From Actinomycetota bacterium (GTDB lineage Bacteria; Acidobacteriota; Blastocatellia; Chloracidobacteriales; Chloracidobacteriaceae), in NCBI GenBank assembly GCA_013298335.1, contig JAAFHI010000293.1:1-5482 (forward strand): DNA of 5,482 nt, in the 5' to 3' direction. The notes beneath the pieces were generated by a model. It did no database searches and had not been told where the DNA came from. It was given only the letters and a program-made list of their open reading frames with translations. Shown piece by piece: positions 1 to 5,482 of the stretch. The position numbers and the translations under genes are program-made. Every line of letters starts with the position of its first letter. The first letter of the stretch is position 1.

Positions 1-102
1 CGAAATCGGGTTTCATCCCTTCCGGACGTAAAACCAGTCTCCCGTGATTTGGGGTGGCCGAAAGAAACTGTGTCTACACCTCAGGTCAGGAACTTTCTTC
101 CC

Positions 103-165
103 GACTCCCAAGACTCCCAAGACTCCCAAGACTCCCAAGACTCTCAAGACCCACAAGACTCCCAA
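103..165. repeat. 9-bp tandem repeat, seven units of GACTCCCAA
   Basis: Seven head-to-tail 9-nt units with no gap. Units 1-4 and 7 are GACTCCCAA, unit 5 (139-147) is GACTCTCAA with one change, and unit 6 (148-156) is GACCCACAA with two. The array starts to decay at 166 (GACTTT). It begins 11 nt beyond the stop codon of the DUF5916 gene, in its 3' flank. The 9-mer ACTTTCTTC occurs on both sides (92-100 and 167-175). A unit length divisible by three keeps any reading frame open through it, which gives spurious Leu-Gly-Val or Asp-Ser-Gln repeat peptides; no convincing gene uses it. Confidence 0.95.
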
Positions 166-176
166 GACTTTCTTCT

Positions 177-2642
177 TCACTTTCCCCCAAAACTCCGCCG
201 GATCAGATAGGTCATCTTGATGAAGAACGTCCGGTTGGTGCGGAACAGCCCCGGCTCGAAGCGTCCGTCCTGAAAGCTGTTGTATCCGATGGTGTCGTTG
301 TAGCCGACGTAGAACGCCGTGCCGGGACTCGGATTCCAGCCGAACAGCGACTGGTTGCGGACGGTGCGCGACAGCGTGTCGTAGTCGAGTCGTTCGCGGA
401 TGAAGAGCGAGCGGGTGAACTGATACGTCGCGCGGTACGAAATGATGTTCGTCGTGAAGGCCGTCTGTCCGGTGTCGTTGCGGCGCAGCGTGCTGAAGTT
501 GTAGTTGACCGACGAGGTGAACTTGCTGATCGGCGTCCATTCGACGGTCAGATTCAGGTTTCTGGCCCGGCCCGGTCCGGGGTCGAGAGCGGCGTTCGGG
601 TCGGCGAGCGCCGCCGGGCTGACGCGCGGATAGCGTTCGCCTGCGCCGAAGTCGAAGTCGAACTGATTGAATCCAAAGGTGTAGTTGCCGTTGATGCGGA
701 ATTTTCGAGAGGGCGTGAAGCCCCCGAAAAAGTAGATTTCGCCCTGCGACGTCGAACGCTCGCCGCGCGGCCCGAAAAACGCGCCCGACTGCGTGGCCGA
801 GCGGCGCGGCCCGAATTCATCCTCGACCAGTCGTTCGTATCCGCGGTTGAAACCGGCGCCGAGAAACGTCTGTTTCTGAAGATTGATCGAGCCTTCGACG
901 TTCAGGTTCGAATACTGCGACCGCCCGAAGAAATCGTACCCGAGTTCGACGTTGGAACTGAGATTCCAGCCGATGAGCTTGTTCTTTGGCTTCGGATCGG
1001 ATTTGTACTCGATGAAAAATCCGTTGGTATTGGCGTTGGTGCGCCGCACGAATCCGACATCCGCGCGGTAGTTGCGCGTCCGCCCGTTGCCGTAGGCCCC
1101 GAAATTCCAGAACCGCCCGCTCCGGTTCAGGTTGTATTGGTACGCCAGGCCGTTGCCGGTGCGATAGTCCCTCACGTCGCGGTTCGGGTCATAGAAGAAG
1201 CGTCGCGAATTCGTGCCGAGAACCTGAAACGTGAAATACGTCGTCGGGTCGATGCGAAACCGTCCGTCGATGCCGGCGAGATGGTTGTGTTTCTCGATGA
1301 AATTGTAGGTCGTGGCAATCAGGCCGATGCTGCTGTCGGCGCCGATGTCGCGCCGGACCCGCAAGGCCCCGATGTAGGCGTTTTTGTCGAGAAACTTTTG
1401 AATGCGCTGCCGGACGACCGGATCGGCCCGTTCTTCCTCGCTGTAATTGCCCGGCGCGTTGTCGCTTGCGAGCAGAATGCCGAAGAGTGTCCGCCCGCGT
1501 TTCCCGGTGAGTTTCACCGCGAGGTCGGGGTCGATGATGGCGCGGGTGTTCACCGCCTGAATCGGCGTCGAGAAAATATCCTTTCCTTCCAGAAAGAAGG
1601 GCCGCCGCTCGGGAAAGAAAATCGGAAACCGCTGGTTGGTCGTGACGACCGGCGAATCGGCCTCGACGTCGGCGAAATCGGGATTGATCGCCAGATCAAG
1701 GGTGAGATTGGGGGTGATGACGACCTTGCCAGTCAGTCCGGGCGTGAACGTGATCGGTTTGTTGACGAAACGACCGTCGCTGGCGCGCTTGCCGTCCTGC
1801 GCAAGTGCGAGCGTGGGAATGAGTTCATAGGTCCGTTCGACCGAAAGGTCTTCAAGCCCGGTGAGATGGGCTTCCTGATTGAGAAAACCCGAAATGTCCC
1901 GCGAAATCGGCATCCACGAGTCAATTTCATCGTTGAAACGGTCAATGTTGCGCCAGACGTGAAATCCCCAGAGTTTGCCCTTGCCCGCCTCGTAACGCAG
2001 CGACTTGAACGGAATGGCGACTTCGACGACCCATCCGTCGCTGACGATTTTCCCCTTTGATTCCATCAGGATGTCAACCGTGTAGTCGGTCCCGCCGTTG
2101 TTGGTGAGAACGCCGTCCTGCTGGATGCCATACGGGTTGAAGCCCAAAACGTAGGCCCGGCGCTGGTCGTTGAACGTGTCGAGAAAGACCCGCACGTTGT
2201 CTTCGCCGAACACCGTGTCGCGCTGGGCGACGGTCGCGCGGATTTTGTCGGGTTCGTCGTAGCAGTGGAACGAGAAGTAGAGAAATTTCGCGTCGTAGCC
2301 CACCCGGACCTCGGTTTTGCGCGACGGCGCGACGTTGTAGCCCGGCTGGGTCTGAAAGAAGTCCTTCATGACCATCGCCTGCTGCCAGACGGCGTCGTTG
2401 AGGTCGCCGTCGATGACCGGTGCGCCGTCGAGACGGGGAATCGAGAGCGCCTTGGCGCGCGCCGCCGGGATCGGGACCGCGCCGCCCGGCATCGCGGGCG
2501 GGGCCTCGGGCGCGTCATCGGCGGTGGTCGAAGCGGTTGAAGTGGAGGCTGCGGGCACGGTGGTCGGGTCGTTTCCCGCGGTCTGCGCAAACGCCCCAAT
2601 TGAGCACAAAAATACCAAGAGGAATGACAGGAGGAACTTCAT
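177..2642 (-). CDS. DUF5916-type outer-membrane protein with N-terminal CBM9-like domain
   Basis: Predicted secreted protein of 821 aa, complete. The ATG at 2642 opens directly onto a signal peptide (MKFLLSFLLVFLCSIGAFA, likely cut near residue 19), followed by a low-complexity Ala/Thr/Pro linker (about 20-60). Residues about 68-265 look like a CBM9-like beta-sandwich: IDGDLNDAVW at 77-86, then VRVGYDAKFLYFSF and DNVRVFLDTFNDQRRAYVLG. The family hallmark follows: NPDFADVEADSPVV (about 320-333) and FFPERRPFFLEGKDIF (about 342-356). The remaining ~460 residues alternate aromatic/polar strands with Gly/Asn/Asp turns and end FFIKMTYLIRRSFGGK, as expected for an outer-membrane beta-barrel. In this family the CBM9-like part is probably periplasmic or bound to glycans; the substrate is unknown. 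A GTG at 2687 would add 15 residues before the signal peptide and is less likely. The Shine-Dalgarno signal is weak (AAAGG, 13 nt upstream). The gene lies 122 nt after endonuclease V on the same strand; co-transcription is possible but unproven. The family call is firm; the function is not. Confidence 0.9.
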   Translation of the reverse strand: MKFLLSFLLVFLCSIGAFAQTAGNDPTTVPAASTSTASTTADDAPEAPPAMPGGAVPIPAARAKALSIPRLDGAPVIDGDLNDAVWQQAMVMKDFFQTQPGYNVAPSRKTEVRVGYDAKFLYFSFHCYDEPDKIRATVAQRDTVFGEDNVRVFLDTFNDQRRAYVLGFNPYGIQQDGVLTNNGGTDYTVDILMESKGKIVSDGWVVEVAIPFKSLRYEAGKGKLWGFHVWRNIDRFNDEIDSWMPISRDISGFLNQEAHLTGLEDLSVERTYELIPTLALAQDGKRASDGRFVNKPITFTPGLTGKVVITPNLTLDLAINPDFADVEADSPVVTTNQRFPIFFPERRPFFLEGKDIFSTPIQAVNTRAIIDPDLAVKLTGKRGRTLFGILLASDNAPGNYSEEERADPVVRQRIQKFLDKNAYIGALRVRRDIGADSSIGLIATTYNFIEKHNHLAGIDGRFRIDPTTYFTFQVLGTNSRRFFYDPNRDVRDYRTGNGLAYQYNLNRSGRFWNFGAYGNGRTRNYRADVGFVRRTNANTNGFFIEYKSDPKPKNKLIGWNLSSNVELGYDFFGRSQYSNLNVEGSINLQKQTFLGAGFNRGYERLVEDEFGPRRSATQSGAFFGPRGERSTSQGEIYFFGGFTPSRKFRINGNYTFGFNQFDFDFGAGERYPRVSPAALADPNAALDPGPGRARNLNLTVEWTPISKFTSSVNYNFSTLRRNDTGQTAFTTNIISYRATYQFTRSLFIRERLDYDTLSRTVRNQSLFGWNPSPGTAFYVGYNDTIGYNSFQDGRFEPGLFRTNRTFFIKMTYLIRRSFGGK

Positions 2643-2657
2643 ACCGCCGGACCGACC

Positions 2658-2707
2658 TTTCACGAAACTCGAAACCGGATGTGACACCAGTGCCGGGTTT
2701 CGTGAAA
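2658..2707 (-). promoter_or_regulatory. 11-bp perfect inverted repeat in the leader of the DUF5916 gene
   Basis: TTTCACGAAAC (2658-2668) is exactly complementary to GTTTCGTGAAA (2697-2707). A further CCGG/CCGG pairing (2675-2678 with 2693-2696) can stack inside after a 6-nt bulge. In the minus-strand transcript the arm nearest the start codon runs straight into AAAGG, the only Shine-Dalgarno-like stretch before the ATG at 2642. Folding could therefore mask the ribosome site, or the repeat could be a protein-binding operator in DNA. No T-tract follows, so it does not look like a terminator for endonuclease V. The repeat is certain; a regulatory role is inferred. Confidence 0.45.
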
Positions 2708-2739
2708 AAGTTTCAACTTTCGAAAAAGATTAAAAGTTG
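2707..2739. promoter_or_regulatory. Cluster of three AAAGTT half-sites (candidate operator)
   Basis: This AT-rich patch in an otherwise GC-rich spacer contains AAAGTT-TC-AACTTT (2707-2720), a 6-bp palindrome with 2-nt spacing. A third half-site follows: CAACTTT (2714-2720) pairs with AAAGTTG (2733-2739) across 12 nt. The cluster lies about 65-97 nt upstream of the DUF5916 start codon, where a promoter and operator would be expected. I could not fit a convincing -35/-10 pair, although TTTAAT on the minus strand (2729-2734) is a possible -10. Confidence 0.3.
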
Positions 2740-2764
2740 CCTACGTCGTCGGCGTGGAAACGGT

Positions 2765-3469
2765 TCAAGAATTTTTTCCCGAATTTTGCGTCAGAACGCG
2801 TTGCCGGAGGGCGTTGACGGCGTGGTCGGCGGCGCGGGTCGTTTCGGGGAGGCGAAAATTTGGCGCGAGTTTCAACACCCAGTCGCGCGCCGTCGCGTGC
2901 GAGACGCGGTGTCCGGGTGAAACGTAGAGGACGTTGACGCCGTCCTGCGTCCGCAGCGCGCTCCCCACTTCGTCGCCGTCGAGCATCAGCGGCGCGAAAT
3001 CGCCCCGCGAATTTCCGACCGGGCCGTGATCGCCGACGAACCGCGTTTTCGCGCAGCCGATGGTCGGTACGTCGAACACCACGCCGAGATGTGACGCCAG
3101 TCCGAGCCGGTTCGGATGGGCGACGCCCTGTCCGTCGCAGACGATGAGGTCGGGACGTTGCGAAAGTTTCGCGAGCGCCGTTTGTAAAATCGGAATCTCC
3201 CGAAACGACAACAGCCCCGGTACGTAGGGAAACGGCGAAACACCTTCCGCTTCAACGGTTTCGAGCGGCGCGAGCGTATCGGCGTCGAAGAGCACCGCGA
3301 CCGCGAACATCCGGTCGCCGTCGGTTTCGTAGGCGGCGTCCACGCCCGCGACGAGCCGGACCGGATCGGGCAGCCGGTCGGCGAGTTCGACTTTTTGGGC
3401 GAGTTCACGCTGAATCCGGCGCGCCTCGGCTTCGGTGACGTTCCACGAATGGGTGATGACTGGGTGCAT
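2765..3469 (-). CDS. nfi: Endonuclease V (deoxyinosine 3' endonuclease)
   Basis: Complete protein of 234 aa, close to the usual 220-235. Endonuclease V nicks DNA one phosphodiester 3' to deoxyinosine (deaminated adenine) and other altered bases, starting alternative excision repair in the cytoplasm. The family motifs appear in order: AGVDAAY (Asp44), PYVPGLLSFREIP (wedge Tyr82, Glu91), CDGQGVAHPNRLGLASHLGV (Asp112, His118), VPTIGCAKTRFVG, GHRVS (186-190) and LPETTRAADHAVN (Asp215). Asp44, Glu91 and Asp112 match the metal-binding triad of characterised enzymes, and Asp215 sits where the fourth metal ligand is expected, so activity is likely intact. The ATG at 3469 is supported by AAGGA 7 nt upstream; the open frame runs further to a TTG at 3571, but that stretch crosses a palindrome and has no family similarity. 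It lies 102 nt after the FGE-like gene and 122 nt before the DUF5916 gene, all on the minus strand. Confidence 0.96.
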   Translation of the reverse strand: MHPVITHSWNVTEAEARRIQRELAQKVELADRLPDPVRLVAGVDAAYETDGDRMFAVAVLFDADTLAPLETVEAEGVSPFPYVPGLLSFREIPILQTALAKLSQRPDLIVCDGQGVAHPNRLGLASHLGVVFDVPTIGCAKTRFVGDHGPVGNSRGDFAPLMLDGDEVGSALRTQDGVNVLYVSPGHRVSHATARDWVLKLAPNFRLPETTRAADHAVNALRQRVLTQNSGKNS

Positions 3470-3473
3470 GAAT

Positions 3474-3481
3474 CTTTCCTT
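3474..3481 (-). promoter_or_regulatory. Ribosome binding site of nfi
   Basis: AAGGAAAG on the minus strand, with the AAGGA core 7 nt before the ATG at 3469. It decides the start against the longer open frame from TTG 3571. It directly abuts the palindrome at 3482-3565, so folding of that element could affect access. Confidence 0.75.
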
Positions 3482-3565
3482 CCCTCCCTCATGGTCGGGT
3501 TTCCATACCCGTGGCCGGATGGTGATGTTTCTCCACCGGTATGGAACCCCGACCGTGAGGGAGGG
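3482..3565. repeat. Large imperfect palindrome (hairpin element) between the FGE-like gene and nfi
   Basis: The left arm 3482-3509 (starts CCCTCCCTCA, ends TTCCATACC) pairs with the right arm 3538-3565 (starts GGTATGGAA, ends GAGGGAGGG). Of 28 positions, 26 are Watson-Crick; one is T-G (3492/3555) and one mismatches (3500/3547). After a C-C mismatch, GTGG/CCAC (3511-3514 with 3533-3536) extends the stem, leaving an 18-nt loop. The element fills nearly all the space between the FGE-like stop codon (6 nt away) and the nfi Shine-Dalgarno (adjacent). There is no U-tract in either direction, so it is not a standard terminator. The form is that of a dispersed REP/BIME-like or MITE-like palindrome; a structured processing or attenuation element is the alternative. 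Confidence 0.85.
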
Positions 3566-3571
3566 CGGCAA

Positions 3572-4402
3572 TCACCTTTCCGGAATTTCGAACACGCGCC
3601 GGATGTAAACCCAGTCGTAATCGCCTTCCTCAACCACTTCCGAGCGCTCCTGATACGCCGAGGCGAAGGGTAGCCACGTTGCGACTGTCCCGAGGCCGCC
3701 GCAGACTGTAATGCCGCCGTCTCCGCCCCGTGTGATACCGCCGTCGCAGAGTTCAATGTCATAAGTACTCGCGTTGAACGTCAGCCCGAAGCCGTTCGGC
3801 GCTTTGTGCGCGATGAAGTTTTTCGCGCCGTAGGAAATTTCATCCGTCGGGCATTCGTCGCCCCAGCGGAACAGCGTCCGCGTGCCCGCCGCGCAGGCGT
3901 GTTCCCATTCGTCTGACGTGGGGATTCGCCAGACGCCGTCGAGTTGGTTGTCCTCGCGGAATTTCGTGGTCGTTTGGGCATTGATCCTGTGGTCGTAGGA
4001 GGTGAAATCATATTCCTTGGGCATCACCGAAATCAGGAACGGTTTCAAGGTGATGGACCGCAACGGCGTCAACACATCGTCCAGAAATTCTTCCACACTG
4101 TAGGAAAATCCATATCCTTCCCGCGTTTCGGTTTCCCAGTTTTCCAGCATCGCCGAACTGAAGGCGTACGGCCTGGTGCGGTCGTATCCGAGTTCGACCG
4201 GGCCGCCAGGAATCAGCGCAAACCGTTCATCTTCAAAGAGAAAGAAGGCAACGTGGCGGCTCTGACCGCCGAGGGAATGGGGTTCGACGCGGTCGAAGGT
4301 CGTCCCGGTCGGGAGCGCCGTGACCAGATCACGGGCAATCGTTTCGCACTCGTCCGCGGAAAGGGCATCCCACGCGGCGAGTTCGGGAAGGGAGGGTGGC
4401 AT
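3572..4402 (-). CDS. Divergent FGE/SUMF1-like (formylglycine-generating enzyme family) protein
   Basis: Complete protein of 276 aa with no signal peptide or membrane segment, so probably cytoplasmic. Family landmarks of the FGE-sulfatase (C-type-lectin-like) fold are visible: FALIPGGPVELGYD (61-74) resembles the usual start of the domain; WRIPTSDEWEHACAAGTRTLFRWGDECP (158-185, written as one motif span) matches the R-x-P-T-x-x-E-W-E and F-x-W-G-D signatures; NGFGL (203-207) matches N-x-F-G-L; ITRGGDGG (223-230) replaces the usual R-G-G-S-W; and VYIRRVFEI ends the domain. The usual G-N-V-W-E-W segment is degenerate (ASTYDIELCDGG), and only one Cys (Cys234, in VCGG) lies where true FGEs carry the catalytic Cys pair. 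It may be a non-sulfatase-maturing or structural member. Residues 1-60 are an acidic N-terminal extension I cannot assign. No sulfatase is present nearby. The family is fairly clear; the function is unknown. Confidence 0.85.
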   Translation of the reverse strand: MPPSLPELAAWDALSADECETIARDLVTALPTGTTFDRVEPHSLGGQSRHVAFFLFEDERFALIPGGPVELGYDRTRPYAFSSAMLENWETETREGYGFSYSVEEFLDDVLTPLRSITLKPFLISVMPKEYDFTSYDHRINAQTTTKFREDNQLDGVWRIPTSDEWEHACAAGTRTLFRWGDECPTDEISYGAKNFIAHKAPNGFGLTFNASTYDIELCDGGITRGGDGGITVCGGLGTVATWLPFASAYQERSEVVEEGDYDWVYIRRVFEIPER

Positions 4403-4410
4403 CGGTTCGG

Positions 4411-4415
4411 CTCCT
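4411..4415 (-). promoter_or_regulatory. Ribosome binding site of the FGE-like gene
   Basis: AGGAG on the minus strand, 8 nt before the ATG at 4402. It matters because the same frame stays open far upstream (to 5368) opposite thrB; the strong site and the homology beginning after it place the start at 4402. Confidence 0.8.
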
Positions 4416-4434
4416 GGTTGAAAAGATGATGTGC

Positions 4435-4466
4435 GCGGCCCCCGGACTTGCCCGACGGGGGGCCGC
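4435..4466. repeat. GC-rich hairpin in the divergent FGE-like/thrB spacer
   Basis: GCGGCCCCC (4435-4443) pairs perfectly with GGGGGCCGC (4458-4466) across a 14-nt loop. The spacer is 105 nt and must contain the start signals of both divergent genes. No run of T follows on either strand, so a terminator is unlikely. It could be a short palindromic element or a leader structure for one of the two genes. Confidence 0.5.
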
Positions 4467-4476
4467 CGCGTACAAA
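4448..4476 (+). promoter_or_regulatory. Weak sigma70-like promoter candidate for thrB
   Basis: TTGCCC (4448-4453) and TACAAA (4471-4476) are separated by exactly 17 nt; each matches four of six consensus positions. The element lies 32 nt upstream of the thrB start codon and overlaps the GC-rich hairpin. This is the best plus-strand fit I found in the spacer, but matches of this quality arise easily by chance. Confidence 0.2.
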
Positions 4477-4507
4477 GAGAGCTATCCCTTTTGGAATACA
4501 GAATGCA

Positions 4508-5428
4508 ATGACCAATCTTTCCTTTGAAATCCGCGTGCCCGCGTCGAGCGCCAACCTCGGTCCCGGCTTCGACATGATGGGCCTCGCGCTCGGCCTTTAT
4601 CTCACTGTCCGCGGACGGGTTCTGCCCGCCGACGCGCCGTGGCGCATCACCGCGTCGGGCGCGAAAACCGACGGCATTCCGCTCGACCCGGAAGAAAACC
4701 TCATCTGCCGCGTCGCCCGGCACGCGGCGTCGAACGCCTACGTGAGCCTGCCGCCGCTCGAACTCGACATCGTCAACGACATTCCGCTCGCGGGCGGCCT
4801 CGGCAGCAGCGCGGCGGCCATCGTCGCGGGCGTTTCGCTCGTCGAGGCGGTGACCGGGATGGAATTTTCGCAGGGTGAATTCCTGCGGCACGCGATGGTC
4901 TTTGAAAATTACACGGACAACCTCGCCCCGGCGCGGTTCGGCGGCTGGATTACCTCCTGCGGACGAATCAGCGGACCGCCGATTCTGTTCCACCGCGAGT
5001 TCCCCGACGACCTTCCGATTACCATCGTGACGCCCGACTTCGCTCTGCCAACCGAGAAAATGCGCGCGGTACTGCCCGACACGATCGCCCGCGCCGAGGC
5101 GATTTTCCAGATGCAGCACGTGATGATGTTCGTCGGCGCGCTTGAACACCGGCGCTACGACCTGCTGCGCGAGGCGATGCGCGATCATCTGCACCAGCCG
5201 TTCCGCGCGCCCTACGTGCCGGGTCTGCCGGATATCCTCGCGCTCGAACATCCCGGACTGCTCGCCACTGCTCTGAGCGGCGCGGGGCCGTCGGTGCTGG
5301 TGCTGGCGAATGAAAACGTGCCGTCGGTCGCGGCGGCGGTGCAGGGGTGCTTCGCCGCGCACGGCCATTCCTCGACCGTCTATTCGCTCCCCATCGACAC
5401 CGTCGGACGGACCATCAAGCGCGGATAA
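4508..5428 (+). CDS. thrB: Homoserine kinase (GHMP kinase family)
   Basis: Complete cytoplasmic enzyme of 306 aa, the usual length. It phosphorylates L-homoserine with ATP to O-phosphohomoserine, the substrate of threonine synthase. The N-terminal motif PASSANLGPGFDMMGLALGL (11-30) is the homoserine-kinase form of GHMP motif 1. PLAGGLGSSAAAIVAG (93-108) is the Gly/Ser-rich phosphate-binding loop (motif 2). ENYTDNLAPARFGG (133-146) matches the substrate-side D-N-x-A-P-x-x-x-G-G signature. LSGAGPSVLVLA (256-267) is motif 3. The ATG at 4508 places motif 1 at the normal distance from the N-terminus; the frame is open to TTG 4448 but without homology or another ATG. The Shine-Dalgarno is poor (GGAA, 11 nt upstream), and a two-codon ORF overlaps the start. 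No thrA, thrC or hom gene is visible next to it; the 54 nt that follow hold no gene. Confidence 0.96.
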   Translation: MTNLSFEIRVPASSANLGPGFDMMGLALGLYLTVRGRVLPADAPWRITASGAKTDGIPLDPEENLICRVARHAASNAYVSLPPLELDIVNDIPLAGGLGSSAAAIVAGVSLVEAVTGMEFSQGEFLRHAMVFENYTDNLAPARFGGWITSCGRISGPPILFHREFPDDLPITIVTPDFALPTEKMRAVLPDTIARAEAIFQMQHVMMFVGALEHRRYDLLREAMRDHLHQPFRAPYVPGLPDILALEHPGLLATALSGAGPSVLVLANENVPSVAAAVQGCFAAHGHSSTVYSLPIDTVGRTIKRG

Positions 5429-5460
5429 ACTCTTATATTAAAAACAGTTACCGCAGCCTG

Positions 5461-5474
5461 GCCGTCAGGGAGGG
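5461..5474. repeat. Possible partial copy of the 3482-3565 palindrome arm
   Basis: GCCGTCAGGGAGGG matches the right arm ACCGTGAGGGAGGG (3552-3565) at 12 of 14 positions in the same orientation. No complementary arm is seen upstream in the thrB 3' flank, so any partner arm would lie beyond the window. The match is short, and chance similarity in GC-rich DNA is a real alternative. Confidence 0.3.
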
Positions 5475-5482
5475 CTGTCAGT

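Noticed and set aside
1..16. Possible start of another minus-strand gene (ATG at 16, preceded by GGAAGGG)
   Set aside because: Only five codons are visible, and the purine stretch is too close to the ATG for a good ribosome site; not enough to call a gene.
1..210. Plus-strand frame 1 open from the window edge, reading Asp-Ser-Gln repeats through the tandem array
   Set aside because: Codon use is not GC-biased at third positions, there is no domain, and the frame runs into the 3' end of the DUF5916 gene before stopping. The repeat peptide follows from a unit length divisible by three.
13..540. Minus-strand frame with Leu-Gly-Val repeats overlapping the end of the DUF5916 gene
   Set aside because: It is an out-of-frame shadow of the DUF5916 C-terminus continuing through the tandem array; His/Arg-rich, with no domain.
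54..2060. Long plus-strand open frame (668 codons) opposite the DUF5916 gene
   Set aside because: Its codons are in exact register with the sense codons, so stops appear only where the real gene uses TTA, CTA or TCA, which are rare in GC-rich genes. The peptide is Arg/Val/Glu-rich with no recognisable domain, while the minus strand encodes a clear secreted family protein.
3470..3571. Longer endonuclease V start at TTG 3571
   Set aside because: The extra 34 residues translate the palindrome, lack family similarity, and the ATG at 3469 has a well-placed ribosome site.
4403..5368. N-terminal extension of the FGE-like reading frame on the minus strand
   Set aside because: It runs antisense through most of thrB, is His/Arg-rich and low in complexity, and the strong AGGAG plus ATG at 4402 mark the true start.
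5429..5482. thrB terminator or downstream promoter in the AT-rich tail
   Set aside because: A 5-bp CAGCC/GGCTG pairing exists (5455-5459 with 5473-5477) but no T-tract follows within the window, and TATATT (5434-5439) lacks a matching -35 element.

Overview
The window is GC-rich (about 60% by eye) bacterial chromosome with four complete, intact protein genes and short, structured intergenic spaces. Three genes lie on the minus strand in the order FGE/SUMF1-like protein (3572-4402), endonuclease V (2765-3469) and a large DUF5916-type outer-membrane protein with an N-terminal CBM9-like domain (177-2642). The fourth, homoserine kinase thrB (4508-5428), is on the plus strand and diverges from the FGE-like gene. 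A secreted DUF5916 protein with a signal peptide and a beta-barrel-like C-terminus implies a diderm (two-membrane) organism. DUF5916 proteins are common in Acidobacteriota, Gemmatimonadota, Bacteroidota and related lineages. Together with the high GC and repeat-filled spacers, I lean weakly towards an Acidobacteriota-like or similar environmental bacterium, but nothing here fixes the phylum.

Layout. Positions 1-102 hold no supported gene. Positions 103-165 are a perfect-period 9-bp tandem repeat just after the stop of the DUF5916 gene, with a copy of the same 9-mer (ACTTTCTTC) on each side. The 122-nt gap 2643-2764 upstream of the DUF5916 gene holds an 11-bp inverted repeat touching its only Shine-Dalgarno-like stretch, and three AAAGTT half-sites. 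The 102-nt gap between the FGE-like and endonuclease V genes is almost filled by an 84-nt imperfect palindrome (3482-3565). A sequence resembling one arm of that palindrome is cut by the right edge of the window (5461-5474). The 105-nt divergent gap 4403-4507 has a GC-rich hairpin and only weak promoter candidates.

How the genes fit together. ThrB phosphorylates homoserine on the way to threonine. Endonuclease V starts repair at deaminated adenine (inosine). The DUF5916 protein is an outer-membrane protein of unknown substrate. The FGE-like protein has the fold but a degenerate active site. These are unrelated jobs, so the minus-strand cluster looks like a loose co-directional run rather than a pathway operon. 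I see no mobile-element gene, CRISPR array, toxin-antitoxin pair, defence island or RNA gene. The points most worth a second look are the intergenic palindrome, the unusual FGE-like subfamily and the 9-bp repeat array.
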